DNA of 64,000 nucleotides from Diorhabda sublineata (taxonomy: Eukaryota > Arthropoda > Insecta > Coleoptera > Chrysomelidae). Shown piece after piece: positions 47,099 to 57,839 of this stretch. The DNA is taken from NCBI RefSeq assembly GCF_026230105.1, contig NC_079480.1:7916488-7980487 (forward strand). Direction: 5' to 3'. The position numbers and the translations under genes are program-made. Numbering within the stretch: position 1 is the first letter of the stretch; the number at the start of each line of letters is the position of its first letter. The notes beneath the pieces are model-generated. The model had not been told where the DNA came from, searched no databases, and was given only the letters and a program-made list of their open reading frames with translations.

Positions 47099-47329
47099 TT
47101 ATAAAACAATAAGTGAATGTGAACAAGGAATATCATGTTTAAACCTTCCAAATAGATTAGTAAAATGTGCAAAAGACAAATAAGGAACAGTAAATCGAAG
47201 ATTGGCTCGCTGATCTCGGGTTTCCACCATCAGTAGAGAGCTAAGAGAAAGAGTATTTGGAAATAAACGTAATAAACGACAATGATGGATTTCATACGGA
47301 TGACATAGAAAATTGATCCAATGGAGAAA
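47099..47329 (-). pseudogene. Possible LINE ORF2 C-terminal scrap
   Basis: The minus frame has HHCRLLRLFPNTLSLSSLL and DQRANLRFTVPYLSFAHFTN, then LFGRFKHDIPCSH. The 'RR--L-L--------L-VP------N----R------DI' spacing resembles the tail of CR1-type ORF2 proteins. No stronger motif is present. It abuts Tc1-like copy C. Confidence 0.28.
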
Positions 47330-47965
47330 ATCGAAAGAGAAATTTAATAAATGATGTGCTATATCCGAGGCAGGCATTTCACGTTCTTATGTCAAGCATG
47401 TGAGGGATGAGGTGTTCGATGTAAGTATTGATACAAGGAGATATCTTTTGATATTTTTTGATTCAAGAAATCACATCCTTCCAATGACGAAAGAATATTT
47501 TGATCGAATCTAGCGTCTTGTCACTACACTAGAATAACCTGAGATTGGTTAGAGGCTCACAACAAACAATCCGAAAGAACATAATCCCCGAAATGTTTCC
47601 CAGGCTTGCCTATTGAAGAGATTCAAGCAATATTGAATAGAAAAGTGTATGATAAGGTTTGGGGAGCCGATAATCAGCAATATTCCAAAACATATAGTAT
47701 AGCAACGCGTCATTGAAAAAACTGGTATAATTCAAAGTATGTTCCATGTTACCTATAAGTTAAGAAAAATATGTTAAATAAATAAATTGTTAACTTCATT
47801 TCTTTGTGTCAATGGTGAATGTACCACTAATACACTCTGTGCGTGATTGTTATGGCCTGATGTCAATCAGTTTAAGATACCCATTGTTTAGAAATAAAAG
47901 CACTCAAAATCATGAACAGTCTTTGTGGTATCCAGGAATCTGAGAATATAAACGAATATAGTATT
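47330..47965 (+). pseudogene. Tc1-like transposase C-terminal half and 3' end (copy C)
   Basis: Plus strand: SEAGISRSYVKHVRDEVFDV, SIDTRRYLLIFFDSRNHILP, MTKEYFDRI, then NNPKEHNPRNVSQACL, EKCMIRFGEPIISN. This is the same protein as copies A and B, here with both parts joined in the right order. The 3' flank (47805-47965) ends TGTGGTATCCAGGAATCTGA followed by GAATATAAACG, shared with copy B and probably the element's terminus. It is inverted relative to A and B. Confidence 0.75.
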
Positions 47966-48690
47966 TTGAACAATTTGTGAAAATCTGGTTTGCACGAGAC
48001 AACAAACTTCATTCGACTTGCAGTTTGCCTTAGATGAAATATAGGGATACAGTTATCAGAAATTGAAAATATACACGCATTTCAAAGAAAGCAGTTTCGA
48101 AGACAGAAATAATGTTTTATGAAACATGATATAATAAAATAAATTGGTAGCAAAATCTATTTTCTTCTTATTTCCGAAACTTTTAGCAATTTGAGTGAAC
48201 TATCTCATATTTTCCCATCATAAATTTTATAATAGTGATCTTAGATCAATTTGAGAAACATATTTTGTAAACTCTACATTAATACACCCGATTTTAATTG
48301 AACCAAAATCAAATTGAGTTATTTTTAAAGGTACAACAAAACAAATGTTTGGATCGGTGCTGCAGAATGTAAACAATAAATCATTGAATGTGCAAATACG
48401 GGTGAATTTCTCTTTTTACCGTAGTTATATTTATAGTGAAACATACTAATGGAAATGACATATATTGCATACGGATGCTCATGTTTATAAATCATACTAA
48501 CAGAAGCTTCAATAAATAATTTAGAAATACTTATAGAGTCTATACTAGAAGGAGTAGTAGTAGTATGTACAATATAAAATGATGGGAGGAGAAAATTTTG
48601 TATCAGTACTCACTAGTTATTTATATTTGTGATTATTGAAGTATGTTGATATTGTGCTCTTAGTAGTACTTTATTATTTATTCATTAATC
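47966..48690. other. No recognisable feature
   Basis: AT-rich spacer without a motif-bearing ORF. Confidence 0.45.
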
Positions 48691-48698
48691 TAATAGAT

Positions 48699-49572
48699 CA
48701 GAGGTATCAAACTCAATTTTGTAGAGGGCCGTATATTAAATTTTGAATTCGTAGGTGAGCCAGATGAAAATAAAAAAAATGAGCTGAATTATTATAACAT
48801 TTTATTTATTGAATTATACAAGTATATAAGTGATATACGGTTGTTAAGAATTATATCAAAGTTAGAAAAGATGGTAGGTAATTAGGTAGTAAGTAATAAC
48901 AGGACATACGTTACTCGATCGGAAGAAAAATGAAGAAATAAGGGACATGTGCGATATTCAGGATGTAGTAAGATGGGCAAGGAGCCGCAGAAGAGAATGG
49001 AGAGACCATGTTGACAGAATGCCAAATAAATGGTTAGCAAAAATTACAAAGGAAAAGAAACCAGACACAACTCGAACTCCTGGACGACCACCTATAAGGT
49101 GGTATGAAAGCTGGTCCTCAGCATCCCAACTATTCCTGGCCAACCTTTGAGGAATATACAGGACCTAGTCCTAACTAAAGAAGAAGAAGTAATTATGTTG
49201 AGCTCTTCATAAAATTTTCAATTTTAATTATAGGTTGCATGACATGGTCCATTTTTAAATGTTTGGATGCCAATGATTCCTGATTAATAATACAGTGAAA
49301 TCCCACGAAATTCCCTAATGTTTTTTGTTTTAATTTAGTTACAACGTTCGAATGTTTGCCAGCCATCGTTCTCGGCAGAAATAATAGGATATTTCCACTT
49401 GCTGCTAGAGATGGCGATATTTGAGAGTATTTAAAACATTTGTAAAAGAATCGAATAAAGTCTAATAGCTCTAAAGCATGATTCTTCTTTCTGTGACACT
49501 TGCGATCGCGGGCCTAAATGATACGGTCCAGAGGCCGGAAACGGCCCGCGGGCCGTATCTTTGACATGGCTG
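48699..49572. mobile_element. Non-autonomous hAT-type element with 8-bp target duplication
   Basis: Left end CAGAGGTATCAAACTCAATT and right end ...GTATCTTTGACATGGCTG are imperfect inverted termini of the well-known hAT pattern (CAGxGGTxTCAAA...TTTGACAxxxCTG). GC-rich subterminal sequence is also present (GGCCCGCGGGCCGTAT at about 49543-49558). Flanks are TAATAGAT (48691-48698) and TAATAGAG (49573-49580), an 8-bp target-site duplication with one mismatch. No transposase is encoded. About 300 bases in the middle are a nested LINE 3' end, so the original element was about 570 bp. Confidence 0.85.
48890..49195 (+). pseudogene. LINE ORF2 3' terminus nested in the hAT element
   Basis: Plus frame 48947-49150: CDIQDVVRWARSRRREWRDH, VDRMPNKWLAKITKEKKPDT, TRTPGRPPIRWYESW. 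This is the C-terminal end of the LINE type whose FADD palm fragment occurs at 18.4-19.0 kb. After the stop the insertion ends in AAAGAAGAAGAAG near 49182, a simple-repeat 3' tail typical of this LINE group. Only about 65 codons are left and the frame is open, so the insertion is fairly young. Confidence 0.85.
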
Positions 49573-49580
49573 TAATAGAG

Positions 49581-51234
49581 GATTAATTAGTCTATTCTAT
49601 CAAATATTCTGTTATTCAGTTTTGTCACGCTCTTCTCGTATGTGAATGCGAAGCTGCCAAGCGACTAAGGGTTAATTCTGAATATCAAGAAAAAGCGACG
49701 TATCCAAGTGAGCATAGACACTAAGCACTTCTGAGTTTCTACAAACGCTTTGGAATAAGATTTTGGTATTACATATAAAAAAATCACTCCATGTAGGTTT
49801 AGGCTAATTATTAATCTGAAATTGATATTAATAATATCTTTAATGAAATTATTCTCTCACGCTGTAGAACACGATAGATATTATCATTTTTCAGAAGTAG
49901 CAACCAGTTACAGTACTATTCTTGTAGTTTATTAAGTTCTGAAAACTCATATAATTCATGTCAGAATTTCCGTGAAGTGTGAAGGGATTGAAATAGTTGA
50001 CACTATGAGAGATCACTGTAATGTACGATAAAATGTACTAGTCCAAGAACGAAGTCTGGTGGAATCCGCTAATAACGAGTCTTTTCTCGGAAAATTCCAG
50101 GCTAGGTCTGACTTTGGAAATCCGATTTGTGAGAAAAATGGAAAATATTTTATAAGGGAACATCTCACATCAAGATGATCAAATATTTTAGTGGGATTTG
50201 AGGTTTATTCTTGAATAAATCAAGCAAATTATGTCTATAGAAAGTCCTTAATCGAGTTTCTTTGTGTTAGAGTTGGCGGGTCGTTGATAAAACTTTAATT
50301 ATGTTGTACTTGGTTAGTGTGGGAAAATAGACTTACAAACTTCCTACAAAGGCTATGTTTATAAATAAGATAGTGCTGAAATGATAAAAGAGTCCTTACA
50401 GAGCTATAGAATTAAACTCCTTCTTCTGATTTTTGTTCAATTTTCTCTCCTAAATATGTTATACCTCTCGTTAATTTAATTTTTATCATCATAGCTTTCA
50501 CTTATATCAATTTTATTTAAACTACTTTCGTTGCTGCTTTTACTTGAGTTACGTCTTGTATTGAGCTATAGAAAGCATCCTTTTTATGTTAGAAATTGCT
50601 AAAACGAACTGCCTCCAAGCACGGACTTCTATTCCACTTTCATCTGGTGAATAGCAATCATATCCATTATATTCACATGCACGTCGTTGATCTGTTTTAT
50701 TTTCTGCGTTTCATAATTGGCCAAAAATAAACCAAGCATTTGATGTAATATTATTTAGCACTCCAACTTCCTTATCCCCAAAACGTATCAAAGTTTCGTT
50801 TCCTAATTTTTTTATTTATATTAGCGCACATAAAACTTCTCTCACTGATTTGTTTAAGTTTCTTCATTAGGGCATTTTTTTCCCTTCAAATTTCTTGCTT
50901 CTCTCTGTACATTTTTGGCAGTCCTTTTCAAACTGTTATATTTCTGCCTTCGTTCATGTATTTTCTTCTCTTTTTGACATTTAACATAGCAATTTCAATC
51001 GATATTCCATCATCCATACTCTTATCAAAATTGACATGGCTAATCCTTTCCTTGATTAATACAATTTCGCAGCTTCCAATGTTTCCATGCTAATATTATT
51101 ATAATATTACTACCATCTTTGTATATAGTAACAATTTCATTGTTCATAGTACTTCGCTCAAAAGTTTCAGAAAACCACTGTCATCTCTCAGAATAGTTAA
51201 TATTTTCGAAAAAATCTGTAATTATTAATAATTG
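49581..51234. other. No firm feature; possible decayed coding at 50400-51200 (minus)
   Basis: On the minus strand 50560-51150 has stretches of ordinary composition (KEKKIHERRQKYNSLKRTAK, NVQREARNLKGKK, ETLIRFGDKEVGVLNNITSN, YDCYSPDESGIEVRAWRQF) interrupted by stops. The first is a basic coiled coil. It lies directly 3' of the repeat shared with the gag-like fragment at 36.2-36.8 kb, so it may be another part of that element family; no known domain. Confidence 0.35.
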
Positions 51235-51560
51235 TTGCAATGTTATTCTTATTTATTTAAACGATTTCCATTCGTGAGGTGAATTAATAAAAACTGTCTC
51301 TTATGTTCTTAATTTGTTCAAATACTTCACACTACACTAACTTATAATATTATCCATTTATCACTATCACTTGATTCACTTAAATAATTCATTCAAATTC
51401 ACTACGCCTATTTATTATAAGCTGAACTGAACTGTGCTAGCGAGCCCGCTTATACATCCAAACGAAGTTATTGGGAATTCTAAAAAAAATAAAGAAACAA
51501 AACAAATAAATGAAAAAACATTCCTAGAAATTATCATGTTTTCCTGCACTAGCCTCACAA
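51235..51560. repeat. Dispersed repeat shared with 36560-36840
   Basis: CATTCGTGAGGTGAATTAAT, ACTGTCTCTTATGTTCTTAA and AATACTTCACACTACACTAA match the other copy in order and strand. Farther right TTCCTAGAAATTATC matches weakly. Probably leader or LTR sequence of one retroelement family. Confidence 0.7.
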
Positions 51561-52139
51561 AAGTAATACAGGTTTGGTATATATTACTTCTTCATAAACA
51601 AATAAATATTTTCTAAGTCAAATATACAGGGTTCTTACCTCTACGTGAACGCTACGTGAACAAAACTATCAGAAAACAACCTTTCTAAACAGGTAGAAAT
51701 TCGCTATCTCAAATAGGTCAAAAAACGCAAGAAATGATAATTTTCTTCAAATAGCGCCTCTCGAAGAAACAATTTTTTCATATATACATAGTGTGATTCC
51801 TATTATCTTTTGGCCAAAAATTGCACATAGCAGATTTTTGAAGCGTAACGACACTATGTAATTTTTAATACACAGGGAATTTGACCATTCCAAACATTTT
51901 TCTATTGTTTTGTACAGCTTATGGTCATAAAAGACCATTAGAAACCTGAAAACATGAATTAGCTCAAGTACATTAATGAAAATTCTAGAAAATATTTAGA
52001 TTATTCTGTAATAATTTTTGAAATGAACCTACTAAGTTTTGGATTAGTAAGTAGATCTAATAACAAACATGTAAGATATTACTTTAACAGAAACTTCTAA
52101 TCATTAAAAAATATGTTCAAATATAGTAGTACGAGGTAG
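51561..52139. other. No recognisable feature
   Basis: AT-rich. The ORF 51747-51938 (minus) has no motif. Confidence 0.4.
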
Positions 52140-54130
52140 ATCTTATGAGTCTACGTCGAAAAATTAGCTCTCACACTAGGTTTTTGGTTGGTTGTTTGAA
52201 ATCTTCTCTAACCAAGACAACTTGTAGATCTCTTGCGAAGATGTTATTAGATACATACTATAAAGTATTTGTTATCATGTTGAAAACTTACGATTGAAAT
52301 ATTTATCGTGAATGTAGACGCTGAACTCAAAGGTTGTATTCCATTTATCAAAATAGGTTTGAGCAATGTATTGTTAATAGTTTATTCTCTATGGATAGTT
52401 GTGATTGTCCACCAATTATTATTGAATATACTTGTCTTAGGTGAAGTAGTTCTCTTCTTGTAGAAATGTATTACTCTTAAGTAACTCTCATATACTAATG
52501 GATTGCAAGACATTCGTCTTCAGAGATTTGTGGAGTTTCATACCCGTTTATGGTAACGAAGAGACAGTTCCATTGTCTGTTCATAAAGGTCACATGGATG
52601 TATGGAAGAATCTGCCCATGAACTATTGGAGCATTGTCATAATATATTGCACCAAGTGTGTTATCTGTGTATTGAAGTGGACACACTGTTTTGATAAAAA
52701 CCCTCGATGATTGAGTATTCATCTTGATACTAACCATGAAATAGTAATTTTTTAAGTAGGATTTGAGAAGGAGAAATTGATTGGTGGTGAGAATTTTTCT
52801 GATTCCTCAAAGTAGATCCAAGTGCTAAATTTTATCAAAAGTCTGGCTTACATCGAGGAACATCCCTCAACAGTACTCTTCACCTTCAAGATCCTGCAAT
52901 ATTTTATTTGTTATCCTTTTTACTTGCTTGATGGTAGCACGTTCCTCTCGAAACTCATATTGATAATTTGAAATTACTTGGTACTATTCTGTTTTATATT
53001 ATATTATTAGTTCAAACAGTATTGAAAGTGAACTGAATATTCTATAGAAAGTAATTTGTTCATCCGGTTTTCCAGGTTCAGATATGAAGATCATTTCAGA
53101 TAATTTTTACTGAATTGGAAAAAACCAGTTCTAAGTATTGCATCATAAAAGCATGTTATCATTTTGATGAACAAATTTAGTTATGGTGAAATCATGACCC
53201 AGAGACTTCCTGATTCTAAGTGGATGTATGGCGTCGTTAACTTGTTATGTTTATATGTGATTGCGGTTACTGTTTAGCTAGTAATCTTCAAATTCAGAGG
53301 TATCTAATGTTTTCTGTAGCATTTCTTGATGAGTTCAGAATTTTATTGCTTCTGTTGCATTTAGATTTATCAGGTGTTGTTGAATAGAATCATTCTCATA
53401 ATTATGATCCTTTATCTTTTTCTCTTCCTGAGTTTCTGTTCATAATTTGAATTTATTTGGGTGTAATTTTGTATTTTTCATTAGCTATTCTAATTTTTCA
53501 TTGAATAAGGTCTTCGTTTGAAACAAAGCGAATGAGTGTTGGAGTGTTTTGCCAAGAAGCCTCTCGAATTATTTAAGTGATATTTGATATTCAGACTTTT
53601 GTTAAATTGTCTCTCAAAATTATACTAGTTTGTGAATATGTTATCTACGGCTGAAGCGAGCTCCTTAACTAATATTTCTATGCTGAGTAATGATAGTGGT
53701 TAGAAAAAAAAACCCAAAGCAGGACGTAGCTAAGGATGAACCTTTTAGGAAAAAAAATTAAGTATATCCGATATTATACATTCATCACTTGTACAATATG
53801 TTCGCCTGTTAATAGGTATTCCATATTTTTATTTGTTATTGTTTCATCAAGTTGTCCACCTTTTGGGGCTCCTAATTCTCAATAAACGTATTTAGCGTTG
53901 TAATCACCAGCTGCAATGAAGCGAATTCCAAGAGTTTTGTAAAATTCAGTGAACTGTTTTTGTTTTATGGGCAATCAATGGCTGATACTGTTTATTGGAT
54001 TGCCGAACAGTCACCATTCTCACAAGCAATCCGTATATTGTGAAAACTTTCAGTTAAAGCAGCTGGTGTTTGATTCCTTAGGATCATATCGTTAGATATC
54101 ATGTTACATATATGTAAATCGTTGACGATC
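52140..54130 (-). pseudogene. Jockey-like LINE: endonuclease plus reverse transcriptase, degraded
   Basis: Minus strand, N to C. AP-type endonuclease (53870-54110): RNQTPAALTESF, FTEFYKTLGIRFIAAGDYNA, KYVY, GAPKGGQLDE (GGDYNAKH-type Asp/Asn block visible). Reverse transcriptase (52800-53100): ISEPGKPDEQITFYRIFSSL, YEFRERHATIKQVKRITNKI, GMFLDVSQTFDKI. Then QYTDNTLGAIY where YADD is expected, HVTFMNRQWNCLFVTINGYE and ECLAIH (52495-52737). The C-terminus (52150-52480) has IIGGQSQLSIENKLL, FNMITNTL-YVSNNIFARDLQ. Stops and frame changes throughout. This is the most complete LINE relic in the window; about 500 bases between endonuclease and RT are unreadable. Confidence 0.85.
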
Positions 54131-55290
54131 GCGTGAATCGTATTTTGTAACTTGATTTCTTTGGAAATGATTTGTCACTATTATTGTAGTTTTTACACGG
54201 ATGCTCTAATCACATGGGTGACATTCACAATAACTCAAATAATACTTTAATACCGATAGGTACATCATTAAAGTCGTAAATACTAACCACCGAACTGTAA
54301 ATTAACTAAGAATTACTAAAATAAGTTCGATAATTGAATTCAAATTATTTTTTTCTTATATAATGGAAAATATACATAACTTTTCCAATAATGAAAAATA
54401 ATATTTCCTTTCAACAAAATAAAATGGAGTTTCCACAATCTAATTACGGAAAGGTCGCTGATTCTCCGATTCCAAAGAGTTCCACTAAAAGTTTCTAAGA
54501 AAGTTGGAAAATACCAGTGACAATATGGGCTCCCTTATTTTATATTAGGGCAAACTTTTGAATGTCTACTCCTCGTAAAAGTGCTGTCATAACTTTCTTA
54601 CTACATTGGAATAGAGTTGAGAAAATGTTGAAAAATATATGTAGGTATAGATATTCCACTAAAATGTTTATTATATGGTTATTCTTATCTGTTGAGTTGA
54701 TTCAACAAAAATTGGAGCATATATAGGTTGATTTTTCTTCAACTATTTAATATTCATACTGAATGACATTTGATAGACAGAAAAAGCTATTAGTATTACG
54801 TTTTCCTCTACTATTTTTCAACCCTTCAGTAAGAGTGAATTTCATGATATGAAAATTGTGCCCACATCTAGTCTCAACTTTGATATTTAGTTTCAAATTT
54901 ATTTTTAGTAACATTTATAAAAGTTGCCCCAGAAAAAGATCGTAACTTTTGATTTAAATTTCTCTAACTTGTTTTATATAAGTTTCTTGGAACAATTTGG
55001 TGAAAAAATCGTATTAAATTCTCACTATAATTTTCCAAAATAATTCTGACTGACTCATAAAGTAAAATGTAATCGCAGCATCTGTTCCTTTTTTTTATTT
55101 GAAATGGTTTTTGATCTTATTTGTATAGTGGTAGTTTCCCTGATGATGGATAAACCACTTTCCAAAAAGTAGTATAATGAGGAGTCAGAATTTCCAACAT
55201 TTGCTGCAAGCATATATATTCTAAATGTTTTTGAAGATGAAAATTGACGTTTCGACTTATTTCAGTTGTTTTAAAATATTCTGAAAAACT
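54131..55290. other. No recognisable feature
   Basis: AT-rich. AAAATTGACGTTTCGACTTA near 55241 resembles the '-CGAAACGTCAA-' motif of some retroelement tails. Confidence 0.4.
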
Positions 55291-55386
55291 TTAAACGTCA
55301 ATTCTTATCTTTCTTTAAAAAATTATTGAAAATAAACAGAAGAGACCTAAAATCAAGAGCATTTAGAAGAATAAATATATAAAAGG
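55291..55386 (+). repeat. Dispersed repeat 'AACAGAAGAGACC', copy 1
   Basis: AAACGTCAATTCTTATCTTT, then AAACAGAAGAGACCTAAAAT, ATTTAGAAGAATAAATATAT. The same sequence order is found at 61124-61216 and, in shorter form, at 59845-59900. No coding capacity. Confidence 0.7.
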
Positions 55387-56929
55387 TATAAGAAATAAGA
55401 AATTTAAGGCACACATATACATACCGATTAGATAATTAGATTAGAGAATACCCTACATGCCAGCTGTTGCTCTATTGTACGCTCCACGTTTCTCTTCTTC
55501 TACTGCTCCAAAATTCGGGCTCCGAAAAAAGCAGTTGGTTATTCGACAATAATTCGCTCAATTTTCAAGCAAGAAACTTTTTTGGAAAAGTGTTTTGTTG
55601 GGGAATCCAAGAACTCCCACGTCATATCAATTAAAACTCTTTTCAGCCCCCGGTTTCGGAAAGGGTACAGCTCGAAAGGGTTGCATAAGCGACATTTGTT
55701 ACGCGAGTGAAAGCTTTAAACTAATGTATCTCCTCCAATTTCTATAAAATATAGATTCGAAAAAGCTCAACAAAACAAAAATAATACAATTGATATGTTA
55801 AACAGTTTCTCATAACATGAATGGTTTTTGGTTTATTCAAGAAAAATTAATTTTTTTTTCAAAATTACGGAAAAGCAGTGTCCAATTCAATCAGTTATCT
55901 TTTCTAAAATAAGCATTAAAAACCGAATGAATAAAGTTTTTTGCAAGTGGATAACGATTTATTTCAATGCTGGGATGGTAATGGCGAGGGTATAATAATT
56001 ACATTTTTTCCAAAAAAAGAGAAACATTATTTTTGTTATAAATTAGTCTCTCATGCAAAAGACTCTTGACACTTCTCATTTTAAAGGATTTTCTATGTGC
56101 TTTGAAGAAGATCTTCTTGGTTTTTACAGAAATTTCATCAATTTCAAGATATTTAAAGTTGAAGGTTTTCAATTTCGGTGTTTCCCAAAAATAGCTTTTA
56201 TTGAATGTAATAAAGAAGCCCTCAAAAAAAGTTTCTTTATTTTTCATTTACCACAAATATGATTCAAATAGAAGTTTTCTATGACTGCGATGGCAATACC
56301 AGATATTTCGGTATCAAGAATCTATGACTGTCGTATTAGGAGTTGCAATTACTTGATTGATGATGATAAAAAATATTTATTCTACAATGATGAAGGACTA
56401 ATAACTAATATAAGTTATTTTCCTTTGTAGCAAGGTCATAAACTTTTTCATTAACGGAGTAGTTGAAACATTTTGTCCAAAAGTTTGATTTTTGTGGAGT
56501 GATAATTCAGCTAGTCATATTCTTGTACTGATAGTCCGACTTCATAGCAGTTTCTACAAATTCGACTCACGCTACGTATTTTTCGTTGTATATTTTTGTT
56601 GTGTATTATTTTGTTGATGTATAAATAGTAAGTTTGAGTAATTAAGGAACTTCCTTTTTTTATTATGAAATTCGCATCAACTGTATACTGGTTATTAGCG
56701 ATTTAGTGAAAATAAGGTATTTTATCTATGAATATTTGTTAAATTGAATTTAAGGTCATTTTTAAGGTAAGTAATATTATACTTAGTTTCTATAATTTTA
56801 CGTATTGTTTCGAGTGGTAGATTTGATGATGATCGTTCTGAGTTAAGAGATGAACATTCTGCGATTATTGGTTTTATAGTCAATTTGCAATTGTTGTTTC
56901 GTTGTTATCTGCAGCTTCTTTGGCACATT
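55387..56929. other. No gene recognised; dispersed motif at 55688-55713
   Basis: AT-rich with a less AT-rich patch at 55450-55720. The two overlapping ORFs at 55999-56262 (one on each strand) have no recognisable domain. Confidence 0.4.
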
Positions 56930-57834
56930 GAATTTGTCTGCTTTTTCGTTTACTGGGATGCCGGTGTGTGATGGGACTCAAATAATTGATGGTGGATGGA
57001 AGGTGAATGTTTATGTTAATTGGAAATAAATCTGGTAATTCAAGTATAGGGTGTTTGTATAATGGTGAATTCTTTCATAGAACGGAATAGTTGTTTGTTT
57101 TCGAATAGATGTTTAAAGCGATCTGTGTCAATTTTCTAACAGGGTTATTTTTATTTGACAGGACTGATGTTGCATATTTCATTCTTAGTTGGAGTCGGAG
57201 GGGTGATACTCCAGTCCGACACTAAAGGCTTTCAATCGGTGTTGTTCGAAATACATCAGTAGCGATTCTTAGTGCAATGCTTTGTCAAGATGCATAGACG
57301 ATGTTGCTGTAGTCGATTCTTCATCTTACGAGTATCTTATATTTATTTTTTCACTTATCAGACACGAAAAAGCAGAGCCACATTTTTGACTGGTAATTAT
57401 TCTTAATTAGTTAATGCCGTTTTGGTAGACTTTATTGAGGTGATTAATATGTTGTTTCCATATAAGTTTTTTATCAAAGATAATGCCCAGAAACTTGATA
57501 CCTTCCACGAATTCTAAATTTCGACCTTTCAAGGTTAGTACGGGCATTTCTTGTATATATTTTCTGAAAAAGTTATTACACTTTGTTTTGGGTTTCAGAG
57601 AATTTCAATCCGTTGGTGTTAGATCAGTTGCTTAATTCGTCTAGTGCAGAGTATATACGTTTGAGTAGTAGCCATATTCTTACAATTTGCAAACAGTATC
57701 AAATCATCAGCATACAATATTCCTTTGACTAACGGAGAGCATTTGTCGAGGATAACTGTCTGTAAGGAAATTGTTAAGAAACTGTAAAATGCTTCCTGTC
57801 CCAATGATGTAATTTTGAGATATATAATAATCAC
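56930..57834 (-). pseudogene. LINE reverse transcriptase and RNase H, degraded
   Basis: Minus strand: CSPLVKGILYADDLILFANC (57690-57760, intact YADD), LKFSETQNK, FRKYIQEMPVLTLKGRNLEF, FLGIIFDKKLTWKQHIN near 57440-57500, then SMHLDKALH, LLMYFEQHRLKAFSVGLEYH, and near 56960-57010 VPSHTGIPVNEKAD, the C-terminal motif of the RNase H domain carried by I/R1/Jockey-like LINEs (W-PSHxGIxGNExAD). The first RT half is absent. Stops are frequent outside the first frame. Confidence 0.85.
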
Positions 57835-57839
57835 AATAA

